Assembly (NCBI GenBank): GCA_002197995.1
Contig: NGZR01000003.1
Span: forward strand, 3,348,001-3,412,000
Source: Gaeumannomyces sp. JS-464
Taxonomy: Eukaryota > Ascomycota > Sordariomycetes > Magnaporthales > Magnaporthaceae
Reading direction: 5' to 3'
DNA: 64,000 bases
Every line of letters starts with the position of its first letter. Position 1 is the stretch's first letter. The position numbers and the translations under genes are program-made. The notes under the pieces were generated by a model. That model did no database searches, had not been told where the DNA came from, and saw nothing but the letters and a program-made list of their open reading frames with translations. Below, piece after piece: positions 49,694 through 61,093 of this stretch.

Positions 49694-51306
49694 CTATTTG
49701 AACCGGATGATGAATCGGAACACAATGCTCATGAACGCCGGGTCTGTCACGGCGATTTCCTGCCCACTCACTAGGCCCAACTCCGCCAGCGTCTTGTCCA
49801 AGTTTGGCCTCGTGGCCTCTTCAAGGTCCGGGGTGAGCTGGACGTACAAAGACTTGCCCTCCGCACGGATGCTGGGCCGCTTGAGCTGGGCTGCGGGCTG
49901 GACTGCGAGGTGGTCAACCAGCTCAGCAAGGGTCCAGCGGGCCTCGACTTGCAGCGGGCGGGCCTCGTTGCCGCACACGGGGCAGTCTTCCTTGCGCTCA
50001 TGCTTGAACGTGTACGTATAGATGCTGTCGTCGCCCGAGTACATCATGTAGTTCTCCTCGGCGCCGAGCGAGGGGGCCGTGTTTGTGGCGATCTTGAAGG
50101 CCTCGTTGCAGCAGCTCGCCGCGATGATGGCGTTGGTCGAGGCGATGGCGGGGATGATGTTCTTGACGACGCCCTGGGTCAGCGCGTAGGTGATGCCCGA
50201 GATGCCGAACTCGCGGGCGCGGGCCAGCGCCTTCTCGTACAGCCACGTGATATGCTCCGGGTCGTCCTTGTCGAGGCTCGGGAACGGCTTCTCCTTGTCC
50301 CAGGCGATGATATGGGCCCACTCGACGCAGTGCTCGGGCTGGCGCGGGATGGACGCGATGGTGCAGAGCGGCACGGCGGCGCGCGGCGCGTGCATGTCGA
50401 GCTGGCACTCGATGCACGAGGTGACGGTGGGGAAGATGACGCGCGACTGGCCCTTGAAGCCCTCGGTGCCGCCGTCGATGAGCGGCTTGAGCGAGTCGAA
50501 GTTGTCCTCGTCCACCATGTCGCACAGCTTGGCGTTGATCCAACGCCGTGCCTCGATGCTGTCCAGCCCGCACACGACGAGCTGGAACTGCATGTAGAAG
50601 TCGTCATCGTAGTCCTGGATGCGCTTGTTATGCGGCGTGATCTTGACGCCCTTCACCCGGCGTTCCACGAACCGGGCGGCCACCTCGGCCTTGTACTTGC
50701 CCACGTCCGCCTTGCGGAACAGGAACTGCCGGTTCAGGTTAGAAATATCTATCGTGTCTGTAATGGGCAGTGAGTTAGTGAGACTGAACTACCAGCGCTC
50801 GTCCTGGCTCCTAGGCCACGTACCCATGTCAATGACGTGAATGTTCTTGAATCCAGACAAAGCCAGGTTCTTCAAGATCTCGCATCCCAGGCCACCGGCT
50901 CCGCTTTCCTCGTCATTAGCTACAGGCTTTTATTCACGGAACTGAAATTGGATGCCTTCAAAAAGACGAGGCTCTGGGCTTACATGACCCTGGGTTCATG
51001 GAAGTAACAAGGTTAGCACCGGACGTGACAGCTGAAACAACAGACAAACGGGCACCAACGTACAATACGGACATCTTGTCCATGCTGGCGATTGCATTTT
51101 CTGGGCTGAAGGACTCCTCGTCCGTGAAGGGGCCAGGAGTTGTTCTGATTTTATCCAGGTAGTGCCTGCATCATGGAGTGGTCAGCTCATATTCCTGGTG
51201 GGCGGAGTTTCTGCCATAAAGCTCCGAGTAGAGGCTGAGAGTGATGAGAAGGCCGGTACCATCTTGACAGCGGGACCGCATTGGGCATCTCTGTGTCGGC
51301 AGCCAT
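49694..51306 (-). CDS. UBA3: NEDD8-activating enzyme E1 catalytic subunit UBA3
   Basis: Catalytic half of the NEDD8 E1 (partner ULA1/APPBP1); it adenylates NEDD8 and passes it to UBC12 for cullin neddylation. Exons on the minus strand: 51306-51260, 51165-51064, 50989-50984 (only 6 nt), 50903-50824 and 50757-49694, giving 432 aa. Splicing yields [20 protein letters not shown], then the ATP loop [12 protein letters not shown], then [15 protein letters not shown]. The catalytic Cys lies in [15 protein letters not shown], zinc ligands are in SCIEC and CPVCGN, and the C-terminal ubiquitin-fold domain ends at FRFIIRFK. Intron 3 would use an AAG acceptor (GGAAAG). Skipping the microexon keeps frame but loses Val-Ile of the conserved strand. 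Divergent from TEL2. Confidence 0.95.
50984..50989 (-). other. 6-nt microexon of UBA3
   Basis: GGTCAT lies between CCCAG and GTAAGC. It completes Leu and adds Val plus two bases of Ile in the strand before the ATP-binding loop. The upstream intron is 51063-50990 (74 nt, GTACGT, GCTAAC branch) and the downstream one 50983-50904 (80 nt). Confidence 0.8.
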
Positions 51307-51771
51307 TTTCCCTTCCGACGAGTGATCGCCTCCTGCCCTTAATGCGGGTTCTCGAGTTGCAAGCCTTTTCCCCCGACGCTTCCCGTTGTGGGTGACTTTG
51401 AAGTCAGTCACTCAGCCGACTTGTTTGGTCCGCGGTGGCGGAGAGCTGGGCTGCATCGTGTGTTCCAACCATGAGGCTGCCTGGGCGGAGCCGCTTGTTT
51501 GAGCTGATGTCGGCAGGCAGCAGACGGCACGGCGACAGAGCGGGGGTTCTCCAGGGGGTAAGCCCGCTAACAGTCTTATCGATAACATCATTACAGGCGG
51601 CCAGGTCCCTAAACCCCGCCACTGAGAAGCCTGGCGCAATCCAGCTGGGATATGGAAGTTCATTGATACACGTGCATCCAGAGGCATCATGAATGCCCTC
51701 TGCACCCTGCTAGGCGAGCAGGCATCAAACAAACTTGGCTGAAAACACGACTTCTTCATCGCATCCTTCGA
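51307..51771. promoter_or_regulatory. Bidirectional promoter region, UBA3/TEL2
   Basis: 465 bases between head-to-head starts. No gene. Both promoters lie here. Confidence 0.5.
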
Positions 51772-54700
51772 ATGGTCAGAACGCGCTCTCTTGAAGCGGC
51801 GACGAGAAATACGACGTCTTCAAACAATGCCGAAGACCTCGGTGAGAAGATGGACGACCTTTTCACGCCCGTGAGCCAGGTGTACACAACCAAGAGGAAG
51901 GAGAAGCTAGTCTTCGAAGAAGTCGATACTCCGCAGGCGGAGCCTAAGCTAGCGAAAGCTCTAGGCATTTCCAGCTATGCCGACGCCCTCGAGGCTCTGA
52001 AGAACGAGCCCGACTATGAAACACTTTCATCTATCCTCGAACTCCTGAGCAGGGGGAGCCCGAGCGACGCAAACGTCAAGAGCATACACTCGCCGAACCC
52101 CCAAAACTCCCAGATAATACAAGCCCTGGTAACGGAAATTATTCCGAACTACTGGCGCCTACTCAAGGATGAGGCCGAAAATTCTTCCGCAGTTGAAGGA
52201 AATCCCAGCAACCCATCAGCGCCCTATCACCTGCTCCTGGCATGTCTGCGGAACCTGTCAGGCGTCAATGCCATCCTGACTCACCTCAGGGGTCTGATGG
52301 GAGAACTTGAGGCGTCCGCGGACGACAGTCGAAGATCGCACGCGGCCCTGACTCTGGAGCTGCTGTTGGACCTTCTCTGCTCGCTGCTCGCTGGATCGGA
52401 GACAATCCTACAAATATGGCAGAACACCACAGGGGGGCTCGAAGGTTCGAGCGCTATGGCGCGGCCACTTGCGCAAGAACTCGTCAACTTCCTCGGCGGT
52501 GGCAGAGTCGTTTCTCTTGCCGCAGAAGCAGAGCGGACAATCAGGAAGAAGGGCAACACCGACGCCGAGTTTTGGGTGGCCGCCAGCAAAGACTACGGTC
52601 TATGGGCTGCTGCAGAACATCATCTACTGGGCTCGAAAGGACCCACCAGAGTCACAGAACAGGCCGATATCCGAGCTTCTCGTCAGGGCTTTCCGGCTTG
52701 GGCATTCTGGTGAGTCGGGTGATTTTGTTTTCCTTTTTTTCTTTTCCTTTTCGGCGTGAGAATCATCGGATGAGAGAACATCGCAACCTCACACACACTT
52801 ATCCCGAGGTATACTGACCACCACCAGACTTGACGGTTCAGGTACTGGTCGAGACGCTGCTTGTTCAGGAGCCTGATGATAGCAAGAATGTCTTCGATCG
52901 CTTGTTTAAAGGCCTCCCCCTTTTCGAGCAGAAGCGGCTACTTTATTCCTTGCTAAAGTTCGCGTCACGCACTTACTTCGACGGAGCGGCAGACCTTTCC
53001 GCCTCCGAACCCGAGACCTCTACCGTGGCCGCGGTTGCCGGCCTCCTGAACTCGGTCGTACTCCAAGTCGAATCAAGGGCAAACTTGCTTTTATCCTGGT
53101 TGACAGACTCATCGGGCGCGGCACCGGGTGAATCTGTCGGCATACGCCGTGCTGTCATCGCCGTTGTTGCACAGAAAAAGGATGACATCGCGACAGTAGT
53201 CGAGAAAAGCCTCGATCAATTCGGCGACCAGCTATACGTTCGCCACGCTCCGCTCTTACAGCAAGAGGGTAAGGCATTGAAACGAACCTTGCCTCTCGCA
53301 ACCTCGCTAATCAGTTCCATCCATCACAGCCCATGCCCAGGTCCTCCTGCTCAGCGCTGGGTATTTGCACCGGGCGAACCCGATAAAGCTGTCTTTGCTT
53401 GCTAAATCCAGCGCATACATGAATGCCATCTCCAACAGGCTGGGCGCACCTCAAACACAGCTCGTATCCTTGGAATGATCGTCGGTGAGGCCCTGTCGGG
53501 CCTAGCCAAGACGGGAGGCAAGGGTCTCGATTTCGACATGAATGAGACGAAGAGCGATGATGCAAAGTGGTACAAGGCCTTGGTCGAAATATCGGATAGT
53601 GTTGGGCCGGTGGATTCGTTACGAAAGAAGCTCAAGACACATAACCGCCCAGATCTCACCAAGAAGGCAGCCAAAGCGCAGCAGAAACCAACGGCGCCAA
53701 CAAAAATATCGCGGCCCACGACAGCAACACAGCCGAAAAAGCCAGTTATTATGGAGGTTGTGGACAGTGAAGGAGAAGAGGATGACCTTGTTCCGTACGC
53801 CAAGCCGGATTCCGACCCCGAGGATTCCGAAGACGATGCGGAGCTCGTCAGGAGAGACAAACCCCGGGCTCCGGTATACATCAGGGACCTGATTGCGTAT
53901 CTAAGGGACTCCGAGAACTATGACCGGCAACGACTGGCGCTAACCACCGCCCCCATCCTGATCCGCCGGAAAGCCAGCTATGGCACCGAAGTGCAAGAGC
54001 ATGCCGAGGAGCTCGCCACACTCCTCGTGGGTGTCCAGGACAAATACAACATGGACGATTTCGCCGATCTGCGCATCCAGGGGATGGTCGCTGTCTTTGT
54101 CTCTCAACCGCAGAAGATGGGCCCTTGGTTCTCGCGCACATTCTTCGACGGCGACTACTCACTCTCCCAGCGCGCATCCGTATTGACGGTTCTCGGGCTG
54201 GGAGCGAGGGAGCTTGCGGGACATGAAAAACCAGAGTATGCCGAGTCCGCCGCCTTCCCATCCAAGCGACTATCCGAGAGCATGGAGCGTCTATATTTGG
54301 AGCAGGCAAAGCCTTCAGGGGATGGCCAATCGTCGGGGCAACTCCAAGCGCTACCCCCCAACGCCATTGACAGTATCACGCGGTCGATAACACAGTCATT
54401 CATGGCGCCGATGGCAGCCAGCGCAGCGGATGCAGCGGCGGGTCCTGATGCCCTGAAGCTGTCGTCCTTTACCTCGCGCCTGCAGCAGAACCAGGGGGCC
54501 TCGTCGGGTAAGAAGGCCCGCCTCCGCGCCATCCCCAACACCACGGCGCAGCTCCTCTCCACTGCCGTCTTCTTCCCCCTCACGGGAAGATTTCAGGTGG
54601 CGCTGCGGTCTTCGCCGACGGCCGGGGGCCGTGGCGGCGTCGTGGCCCAGCCGGAGCTCCTCTCGCACCTCCTCCGGACGCTGGGGCTGCTGGTGCACGC

Positions 54701-55079
54701 GGCGGGGCCGTCGACGCTGTCGCTGCCCGACATGACGGCGGAGCTCTGGCGCTTGGTCCTGCGGGTGCGGGCGCGCTGTGCGGGAGAGCTCGGCGTGACG
54801 CGCGCCGCACTATTTGCGCTCCTCGCTCTGCTGGACGTCAACGGTGGCGGCGGCGGCGGCGGCGGCGAAGCGCGAATGAGAGATGTGTGTCGGGAACTTG
54901 GTCGCGAGGTCGTCGAGACTCAGGAGTGGGTAGCACTCATCTTTGAGGGGACGCGGGGCGGGGACGGAGCAGGAGGTGAAGAGGATGAGGTCAAGATGCT
55001 GGCGGCTGGGGTGCTGATCCGGCTCAGGGAGGCAATGGACAAGTTCCGGGCGTTTATGATTGGGGATATGATAGGCTAG
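51772..55079 (+). CDS. TEL2: Telomere length regulation protein TEL2, two frameshifts
   Basis: TELO2 homologue, the helical-repeat core of the TTT complex that works with HSP90 to mature PIKK kinases (ATM, ATR, TOR). Exons 51772-52709, 52828-53268 and 53330-55079, with introns of 118 and 61 nt, give roughly 1,040 aa. The frame slips near 52606-52613 (one base gained or two lost), after which NIIYWARKDPP continues. It slips again near 53447-53451 (one base lost), after which SNTARILGMIVGEALSG continues. The middle linker is acidic (DSEGEEDDLVPYAKPDSDPEDSEDD). The conserved C-terminal domain shows YIRDLIAYLRD, LRIQGMVAVFVSQP and FFDGDYSLSQRASVLTVLGL. A GGC repeat encodes seven Gly near 54.85 kb. 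Confidence 0.92.
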
Positions 55080-55480
55080 TCTGGGTCTTAGGCAGGGATT
55101 ACCGGGGCTTTTGCCGGCTTCCTTTTGTATTCCGACGGGGGCCGGGTGGTTGTTGGACCAGACTCATAGTGTGTCAAGTATTCGACTTGAAATTCGACAA
55201 CATGAGCTCGTGTTCCCAAAGTTTGCGACGGCTTTCTCCGTATTATATAGTCGCAAATCACGTCGTTCCCTGATTCCGACTCCCTAGGCCCAGCTTGTGG
55301 TCGTCCTCAGGGTTCCACGTGACATCGCATCAGGGGTTCCTCGTCCTGTGGATCGAGTGACCCCACTAAAAAGTTCGCAAGCTTTCTTTGCCTTTACATC
55401 ATCCAGACTTTGGCTGGCACTTTGCTTGGAAATCCGCAACGACTTAAAATCGCGTGCTTCTCTCCTTCCTCCAGTCCGCC
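55080..55480. other. Intergenic region
   Basis: 400 bases between TEL2 and COX17, the latter's promoter presumably. TATATAGTC near 55243 is a weak TATA-like element. No gene. Confidence 0.4.
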
Positions 55481-55870
55481 ATGGGGCAAACAACCTCCAA
55501 ATCAGACACAATGGCATCGCAAACAGCCAGGATGCGTAGGTCAAACCCTAGGTGACTCTAGACAGAGGTTAGATTCTGACGTCCTCCAGCCTCGGTCGTC
55601 CCCGCAGCTCCGGCGCAAACCTCCACGTCCGACGCGGCCGAGAAGCCCAGGGTGAGTTTGGACGGCTGCAAACTTGCCCATGCCCCCTTGTCACAGCTGA
55701 CGACTTACCGTGTATCAAATTCCCCTCAGCCTTGTTGCGTCTGCAAAGACGAAAAGGCGAAGCGCGACGAGTGTATGCTCTTCTCGAGTGCCAAGGATCC
55801 GGCTGAAGACTGCAAAACAACGATCCAGCAATACCGGAGCTGCATGGAAGGCTTCGGCTTCAAGGTCTGA
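55481..55870 (+). CDS. COX17: Copper chaperone COX17
   Basis: Small twin-CX9C protein of the intermembrane space that hands Cu(I) to SCO1 and COX11 for cytochrome oxidase assembly. Three exons, 55481-55535, 55590-55651 and 55730-55870 (introns 54 and 78 nt), give 85 aa. The functional half is in exon 3: the copper site PCCVCKDEKAKRDEC, the second helix CKTTIQQYRSC, and the C-terminus MEGFGFKV. The N-terminal 38 residues are Ser/Ala/Thr-rich. The gene is too short and too split to be seen as one open frame. Start ATG at 55481 (CCGCCATGG). Confidence 0.95.
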
Positions 55871-56164
55871 ACCAGTCGCGCAGCGGCAATAACACCGCTA
55901 CTAGGACGGTATGGTCTAGGACCGGTTCTGTAAGATTTACTGCCCACGGCTCGAGTGGATCACGGCGCCATTGTATATACGACGCGGACTTGTATCCGCT
56001 GGAGGAACATGATAGACCGGCGTTTAATCTGTTTAATAACAAACCACACAACTCATCTCTCAGCCATGATTTACAAGCCCACTACCATGAACCCTTTTCC
56101 CGCGGGGTAACGGTGAAAGTCTGGGCCGTCTAATATGGCGTTCATGAGCCAAGCCCGCAACACT

Positions 56165-57035
56165 CTACTCTCCCTCGTCGGATATGCCCTTTACGCGGGT
56201 CCGCCATGCGTCCAACTCAGCCCAGCAAGCCTCCCTATCGAAGGGGAAATTGGTAGCCCATTGGGCATACCTCGTCATCCGGGCCTTGACCACAAACATG
56301 CCCCGCGCAGGATGTGGTAGGTCAAGTCGGGGGCAATTGGTGCAGCAGCATGGCTTGGCCCTGCGCCATCCATATCCTTCATGATCGCCTCGCCAATCTG
56401 GCTGTCGAGCCGTGCATGCCCCTCGAGCCCGGAATGATGCCAGGTAGATTGCTCGCTTTGGTCGCCCAGGCTCTTGTAGACGGCCGAAAGACATGTGGCG
56501 AACGTGTCGTAGTCGCGCTTCATTTCCTCCAACTTGCCAGCAATAGCCTGAAGCTTCGCGTCGCGCGCATCGAGCAGCTTCAGCAGCTTGGCGGAGATCT
56601 GACGACGCTCCTGGGCTCGATTGTCAGAACTGAATGGGGGGTTTGACAATCCCCAATGTTTAGCAGTCGCACAGAAATGCGCTCGCATGACTGCATGGGA
56701 AGCACGCGCAGCGTCTGTTGCTTGTTTATGATTTTATTGTAGACTCACATCAGTCTCTTCTTCTCCCGTATCTTTTCCTTAGCGCGTTGCTTGACTTCAT
56801 TGGCACGCGCTAGGTACTCGTCGTTGATATGGGCCAATCTGTCGTCTAGCAGCTTTCTGTACTGCGATGATCATGAATACAGTTTTTCGTCCAAGTCATA
56901 CACCGGCGACGAGAAACGGCGAGTGACAGGCGACATGGCGGCACAAACCTCGGCGGCTCTCTTCTTCAGAATGGACTGCGGAGCAGTCCTGCTACTATGT
57001 TCCGAGGCCGGCGCCGCTTTTTTTCTGGGAGGCAT
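56165..57035 (-). CDS. Small basic coiled-coil protein, one likely frameshift
   Basis: Exons 57035-56949, 56861-56749 and 56629-56165, with introns of 87 and 119 nt. The start MPPRKKAAP is basic; exon 2 (YRKLLDDRLAHINDEYL, then KQRAKEKIREKKRL) and exon 3 (RAQERRQISAKLLKLLDARDAK, then KLEEMKRDYDTF) form a long charged coiled coil. The frame stops at 56275, but one base missing in the G/C run at 56301-56304 would continue into a better C-terminus (MFVVKARMTRYAQWATNFPF) ending at 56165, for about 220 aa. The family is not recognised; size and architecture recall small chromatin or kinetochore proteins, but I do not assign one. Divergent from PXR1. Confidence 0.68.
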
Positions 57036-57524
57036 CTTGTCGAGAGTTTGAAGCCTTGAGGAGAGGCGGAACCACGAATTCCACTGGAGATTTAGGTGCC
57101 TGTGAGCGGATGTCGTGGGAATCACATTCAGTATGGATTTCCCCGTCCGAGGGATGAAGACCTTTTGGTCTCGGTTCATGTTCCATTATGAGAAGTGATT
57201 TATTTCCCGTGCTACCAATGGAGAGGCAGGCAGGCGGCAGGCAGTCCAGGAAACCTCGCAGCCGAGTTCTCTGTCGAAGCCCAAAAAGGCAAGCGCGACG
57301 ACGGAAGTTTGGTTGGGAGTCAGCGATGATGTGGACCTCTTGTTACGATAAGATAAGCCTGTCCAGGGCGCACCGCACCCATGCTTGGCGGGCTGCCCCA
57401 TGCGAAATTTTCGGAAATGGAGGCAGGAAAAAAGGGCAGAAAGCAGTGAGTTTCAACACCGCCCGTCGTCAAGCCTCGGCCATCAGCTACCTCGTTACCC
57501 CTTCGCCTGCCTACCATAGCAACG
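57036..57524. promoter_or_regulatory. Divergent promoter region, coiled-coil protein/PXR1
   Basis: About 490 bases between head-to-head starts. No gene inside. Confidence 0.4.
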
Positions 57525-58753
57525 ATGGGGCTCGCAGGCCCAAAGAAGTGAGTTACTGCAAGCCCCAGAAACCTATCCAATCTCTCCCAGCTTTGCGCTG
57601 TGGCTCAGGCGTAGCATGCGCTGACCCCTGGCGAAACACTCCAGCAAGCGCAAGCTGGGCAACGACCCGAACAACACGAAATGGAGTCGCAACACGGACT
57701 CGTTCGGCCACCGAATGCTGCGGTCCCAGGGATGGCAGCCGGGGCAGTTCCTCGGCCCACAGGACTCGGTGCACGCGGCCTTCCATACCGCCGCGAGCGC
57801 ATCGCACATCCGCGTCGCGCTCAAGGATGATAACCTCGGCCTCGGTGCCAAGATCAACCGGGGACGAGTGTACGGGCCTCAACGCCTTCAAGGAGATGCT
57901 GGCGCGCCTGAACGGCAAGTCCGAGGCCGCTATCGAGCATGATAAGAAGGCCAAAGAGGACCACATGCGGAGTGTCTACATCGAGCGCAAATTTGGAACC
58001 GTCCGGTTTGTCCGCGGTGGGTTCCTCGTCGGAGACAAAATGGAGGTGTCGACGAAGATTCCCAAGAAGGATGAAGTCAGCAAAATCAGCGAGGACTCAG
58101 CTGCAACCAGCAGCGCCGAGGAGGCGGTCGAGGCGAAGGCCAAGAAAGAGAAGAAGTCCAAAAAGCGAAAGGGAGACGAGGCAGAGCTTGAGACACAGTC
58201 AAAAGAGGGGCGGCGAAGTGAGAAAAAGAAGCGCCGGAAGGAGACCTTGGAGACAGGCAGGGATAGCAATGGAACCCCTGAGACCGAGAACGATGCTTCC
58301 AGTACCGAGGCAAAGTCAAGGAGTAAAAAGGAGAGGAAGGAGATGAAGGAGAAACGAAAGCGCAAGGAGGAAGAAGCTGCATCCGTTGAGAAGAACTCCG
58401 CGGATGACAAAAGCGACGAGCGGAAGGATAAAAAGAAGGAGAAGAAAAAGAGAGATAAGGAGAAGCGGCACAAGGATTCCGAGGAAGTGAGTGTCGGCGA
58501 AGAACCCTCCCGCGAGTCCACGGCAGCTCCAACCACTGGCGCATCAACGCCAATCGAGAGCGGCACCTCTACGCCGGTGTCCCAGGTGTCTGCCCGATTC
58601 TTGTCCAGGAGACGATTCATTGCTCAAAAGAGAATGGCACTCAACGACCCGCAGGCCCTTAATCAGGTAAGTGTGCACATTTCCACGCGCTTTGGAATAC
58701 CCCGTGTTGAGGATGCTAACCAATCTTAGATCTTCATGATAAAATCCTCCTGA
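57525..58753 (+). CDS. PXR1: PXR1/PINX1 G-patch protein, one frameshift
   Basis: Nucleolar G-patch protein that activates the helicase PRP43 in pre-rRNA and snoRNA processing, and restrains telomerase. Exons 57525-57547 (MGLAGPKN), 57645-58666 and 58730-58753 (IFMIKSS and stop), with introns of 97 and 63 nt. The start region KLGNDPNNTKWSRNTDSFGHRML, seen as two pieces, leads into the G-patch (RMLRSQGWQPGQFLG, HIRVALKDDNLGLGAK). In the run GGGG at 57860-57863 the frame must shift (one G too many, or two bases lost), after which DECTGLNAFKEMLARLNGKS follows. The C-terminal half is Lys/Glu-rich (KKEKKSKKRKGDE and similar) and ends ARFLSRRRFIAQKRMALNDP. About 350 aa. Confidence 0.92.
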
Positions 58754-59105
58754 GCTCCACGCCTCGATATAAGCAAAGATATCCCTGGCCGACTGTCCTG
58801 TACATTCGTAGATACCCGGGGGTTTGCCCCTTCATCAAAACCGGCACCAGTTTCACAGGGCACGCAAGACATTGTTTCCATGGTCATCGCGATCACGATG
58901 TGTTATGTTTTATCATCGGGTGCTAACCTGGAACTGAGCAAGCAAACGCGGCGGGCTCTCCTCCGCTTGGTGTTTTTCCTGTCTAGAAATGACTATTATA
59001 ACCCTTGGGCTGGGTAACGCTCCTTACCACTTTGTTCTGCATTTCCATCATCCATCCCCTTCCTCCACCCTACTCCTGCCCCTCCGAACAGCAAGCTCGC
59101 CGACC
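58754..59105. other. Intergenic region
   Basis: About 350 bases between PXR1 and the next gene; promoter and terminator only. Confidence 0.4.
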
Positions 59106-60294
59106 ATGGCGTGCTTTGAGGGGCTGAATGGGGTGTCATCCTCCACCTACTTGGGGCGATAGATTCACCAGTCGACATCAAATCGTTTTTGTTGTCATCC
59201 AAGGTCGTCTACAACGTTTTCAAGCCGCGCTCTGGTGCCTTCTACCGCGCCTTCGCTATCCGCATGGATACATCACCCTTGTTCCACGAACTCAGAGCTA
59301 CCCTAGACCTCTACGAGGAGCCCATCCTTGAGGCGACGGGTAGTCGTCTCTTCTGGTGTCTCTCCCAGTCCCGAAGTGGGCTATACTCGCCATACCAAGA
59401 CGAGACATGCGCCCGCAACGTCTTCAATCTTGTTGACAGGGTAGACCAATTTGCCTACGATTTCTTTCGCCAGTCGGCGCCCTTGTTTTTCAACATTCAA
59501 GATTCTACTGCAGAGGAGACCTTGGACAGTAAGGAGCTCAACCACGCCAGCTTCCCCTCCGGAATCTGTCGAAACTCGCCCAGTGTCACCGAATTGTATC
59601 GGCTTCGTAGGGGGTTCTTCCGCTATCAACTGTACTGCGAAACAATCGAGATTCGTAATGATACATTCAAACTCTCAGACTTCTTTGATCATCTGCGCCC
59701 CTGGGAGGTGGCCGAGGTGGACTGTGTTCATCGCTTTGTTCAGACGACCTACGAAAGAATGCTCGGAGAGGTCGAGGCTGACTTTTACGACTCCCTCACG
59801 GCTTCAACCGAGCTCATGGCCCAGAAAAATCCAGAGGACTTTGTCTGTCTCCCGCCAAGTGAGGTTCAGGACCGGACATTCCCGCTGTTCTCGCGCGCGA
59901 ACTGGGTGAATTACTCGACTACCCTTAGCACTCTCGGCCTTGATTTCCTGAGAGCATTCAAGAAACAGCCTCGAGAACGCCGCAACCAGCTCATCTTCGA
60001 CACTTTCAGGCGAACGTGCGACCAAAACGGATACCACAACAACGAACTGCCTCCCTTCTACGTCAACACGCGCGCCCGCCTGTATAATGATACGCGCGAT
60101 GTTTATAGTCCGCTCCCCCAGGTGCGGCAGATGCTTTCCGAGATGCGACAGACCGCCCCAACTTCGCATGGGATGGCCTACGAGGCATGGTCGCAGGACC
60201 CCTTCCTGCCGGCGGGGGTCATTTCGTCACACGGGATCACGGCTGGACGCTTTGGGACAGGGACATCCTCAAGGGCGCGGGTGATATCTGGTAG
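59106..60294 (+). CDS. Unknown intronless protein, frameshifts at both ends
   Basis: About 396 aa after correction. The ATG at 59106 (CGACCATGGC, MACFEGLNGVSSSTYLG) is followed by an early stop unless one G is added to the run at 59153-59156. Then AIDSPVDIKSFLLSSKVVYNVF joins the long main frame. Near the end, adding one G to the run at 60214-60218 gives GGHFVTRDHGWTLWDRDIL and a stop at 60294; without it the tail is Ser/Ala-rich and unlike protein. The body is mixed alpha-helical (FRYQLYCETIEI, FVQTTYERMLGE) with no signal peptide or membrane span. No family recognised; the F-box-associated style of some fungal hypothetical proteins is a weak resemblance only. Confidence 0.65.
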
Positions 60295-61093
60295 CGCGTG
60301 TTCATGCCTTTGAACATGGCAGAGCTGGGCAGCTCCGGGCGTATCATCAACCCCAGGAAGATAGACATCGGCATCCTTTCCATGTACGACTTTGCGTCCT
60401 TCGCAGCCGACTTCGTGGTCAAGGAAGGCAGGCTCCTCAGAATGATTATGACAGAGGAACCATCAAAGTCCATCGAGAGGCCTTGGGGAAGCTGGGTCCC
60501 AAGTTTCCTTTCGCCGGGGAATCGATCGAGTATGAGGAGATAGAAGGTCGCCACGGCGAATACTAGAAATCGCTAGGTTTGGCTCGGCTGATTAGGAGGA
60601 TGTTGAGAGTTTGAGAGCGAGGGAAGACAGATGCAGTTGAGAAAGTCGAGTCGCGGTGAGAATATGGGCACCGGTGGAGAGGAATGGGCACTACGATTCT
60701 GTAGCCCTTGAGAGTTTGTTGTCAATGAATCTCGGCACTCCTTTTTCACCTTGACTTTTTTCTTCCCTTTCGGCGCTGAAATTGCTTGGCTGTCCAGTTT
60801 TGAAAGCCTTCCTTTTCTGGATGTCAGCTGGAGGTCTGCTCACCAATCCCCTGTCAGACGCAGAATTAATCTTGGCGCTGCAGGCAGGCTCCTCTCAGAT
60901 GATCAAATTGGCCATCTCCACCAAGCAGCGGACGATGGCCGGGCAATTGAACGCTTTCCCCACGACCCCGTCTGGTCAGGCTGTCCCTCGCCGACATGCA
61001 ATAGGACGAGCATCGCGTGGGCGGGAGCTGTTGTTGGGCTTGACCTATTCTGTATGTAGGCGTTTTGTTTGAAGCGCTGGACCCTTGGCGGAA
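60295..61093. other. Intergenic region
   Basis: 800 bases before the last gene. A plus-strand frame of about 80 codons at 60.3-60.5 kb has no motif. The region presumably holds the promoter of the CorA-like gene. Confidence 0.4.
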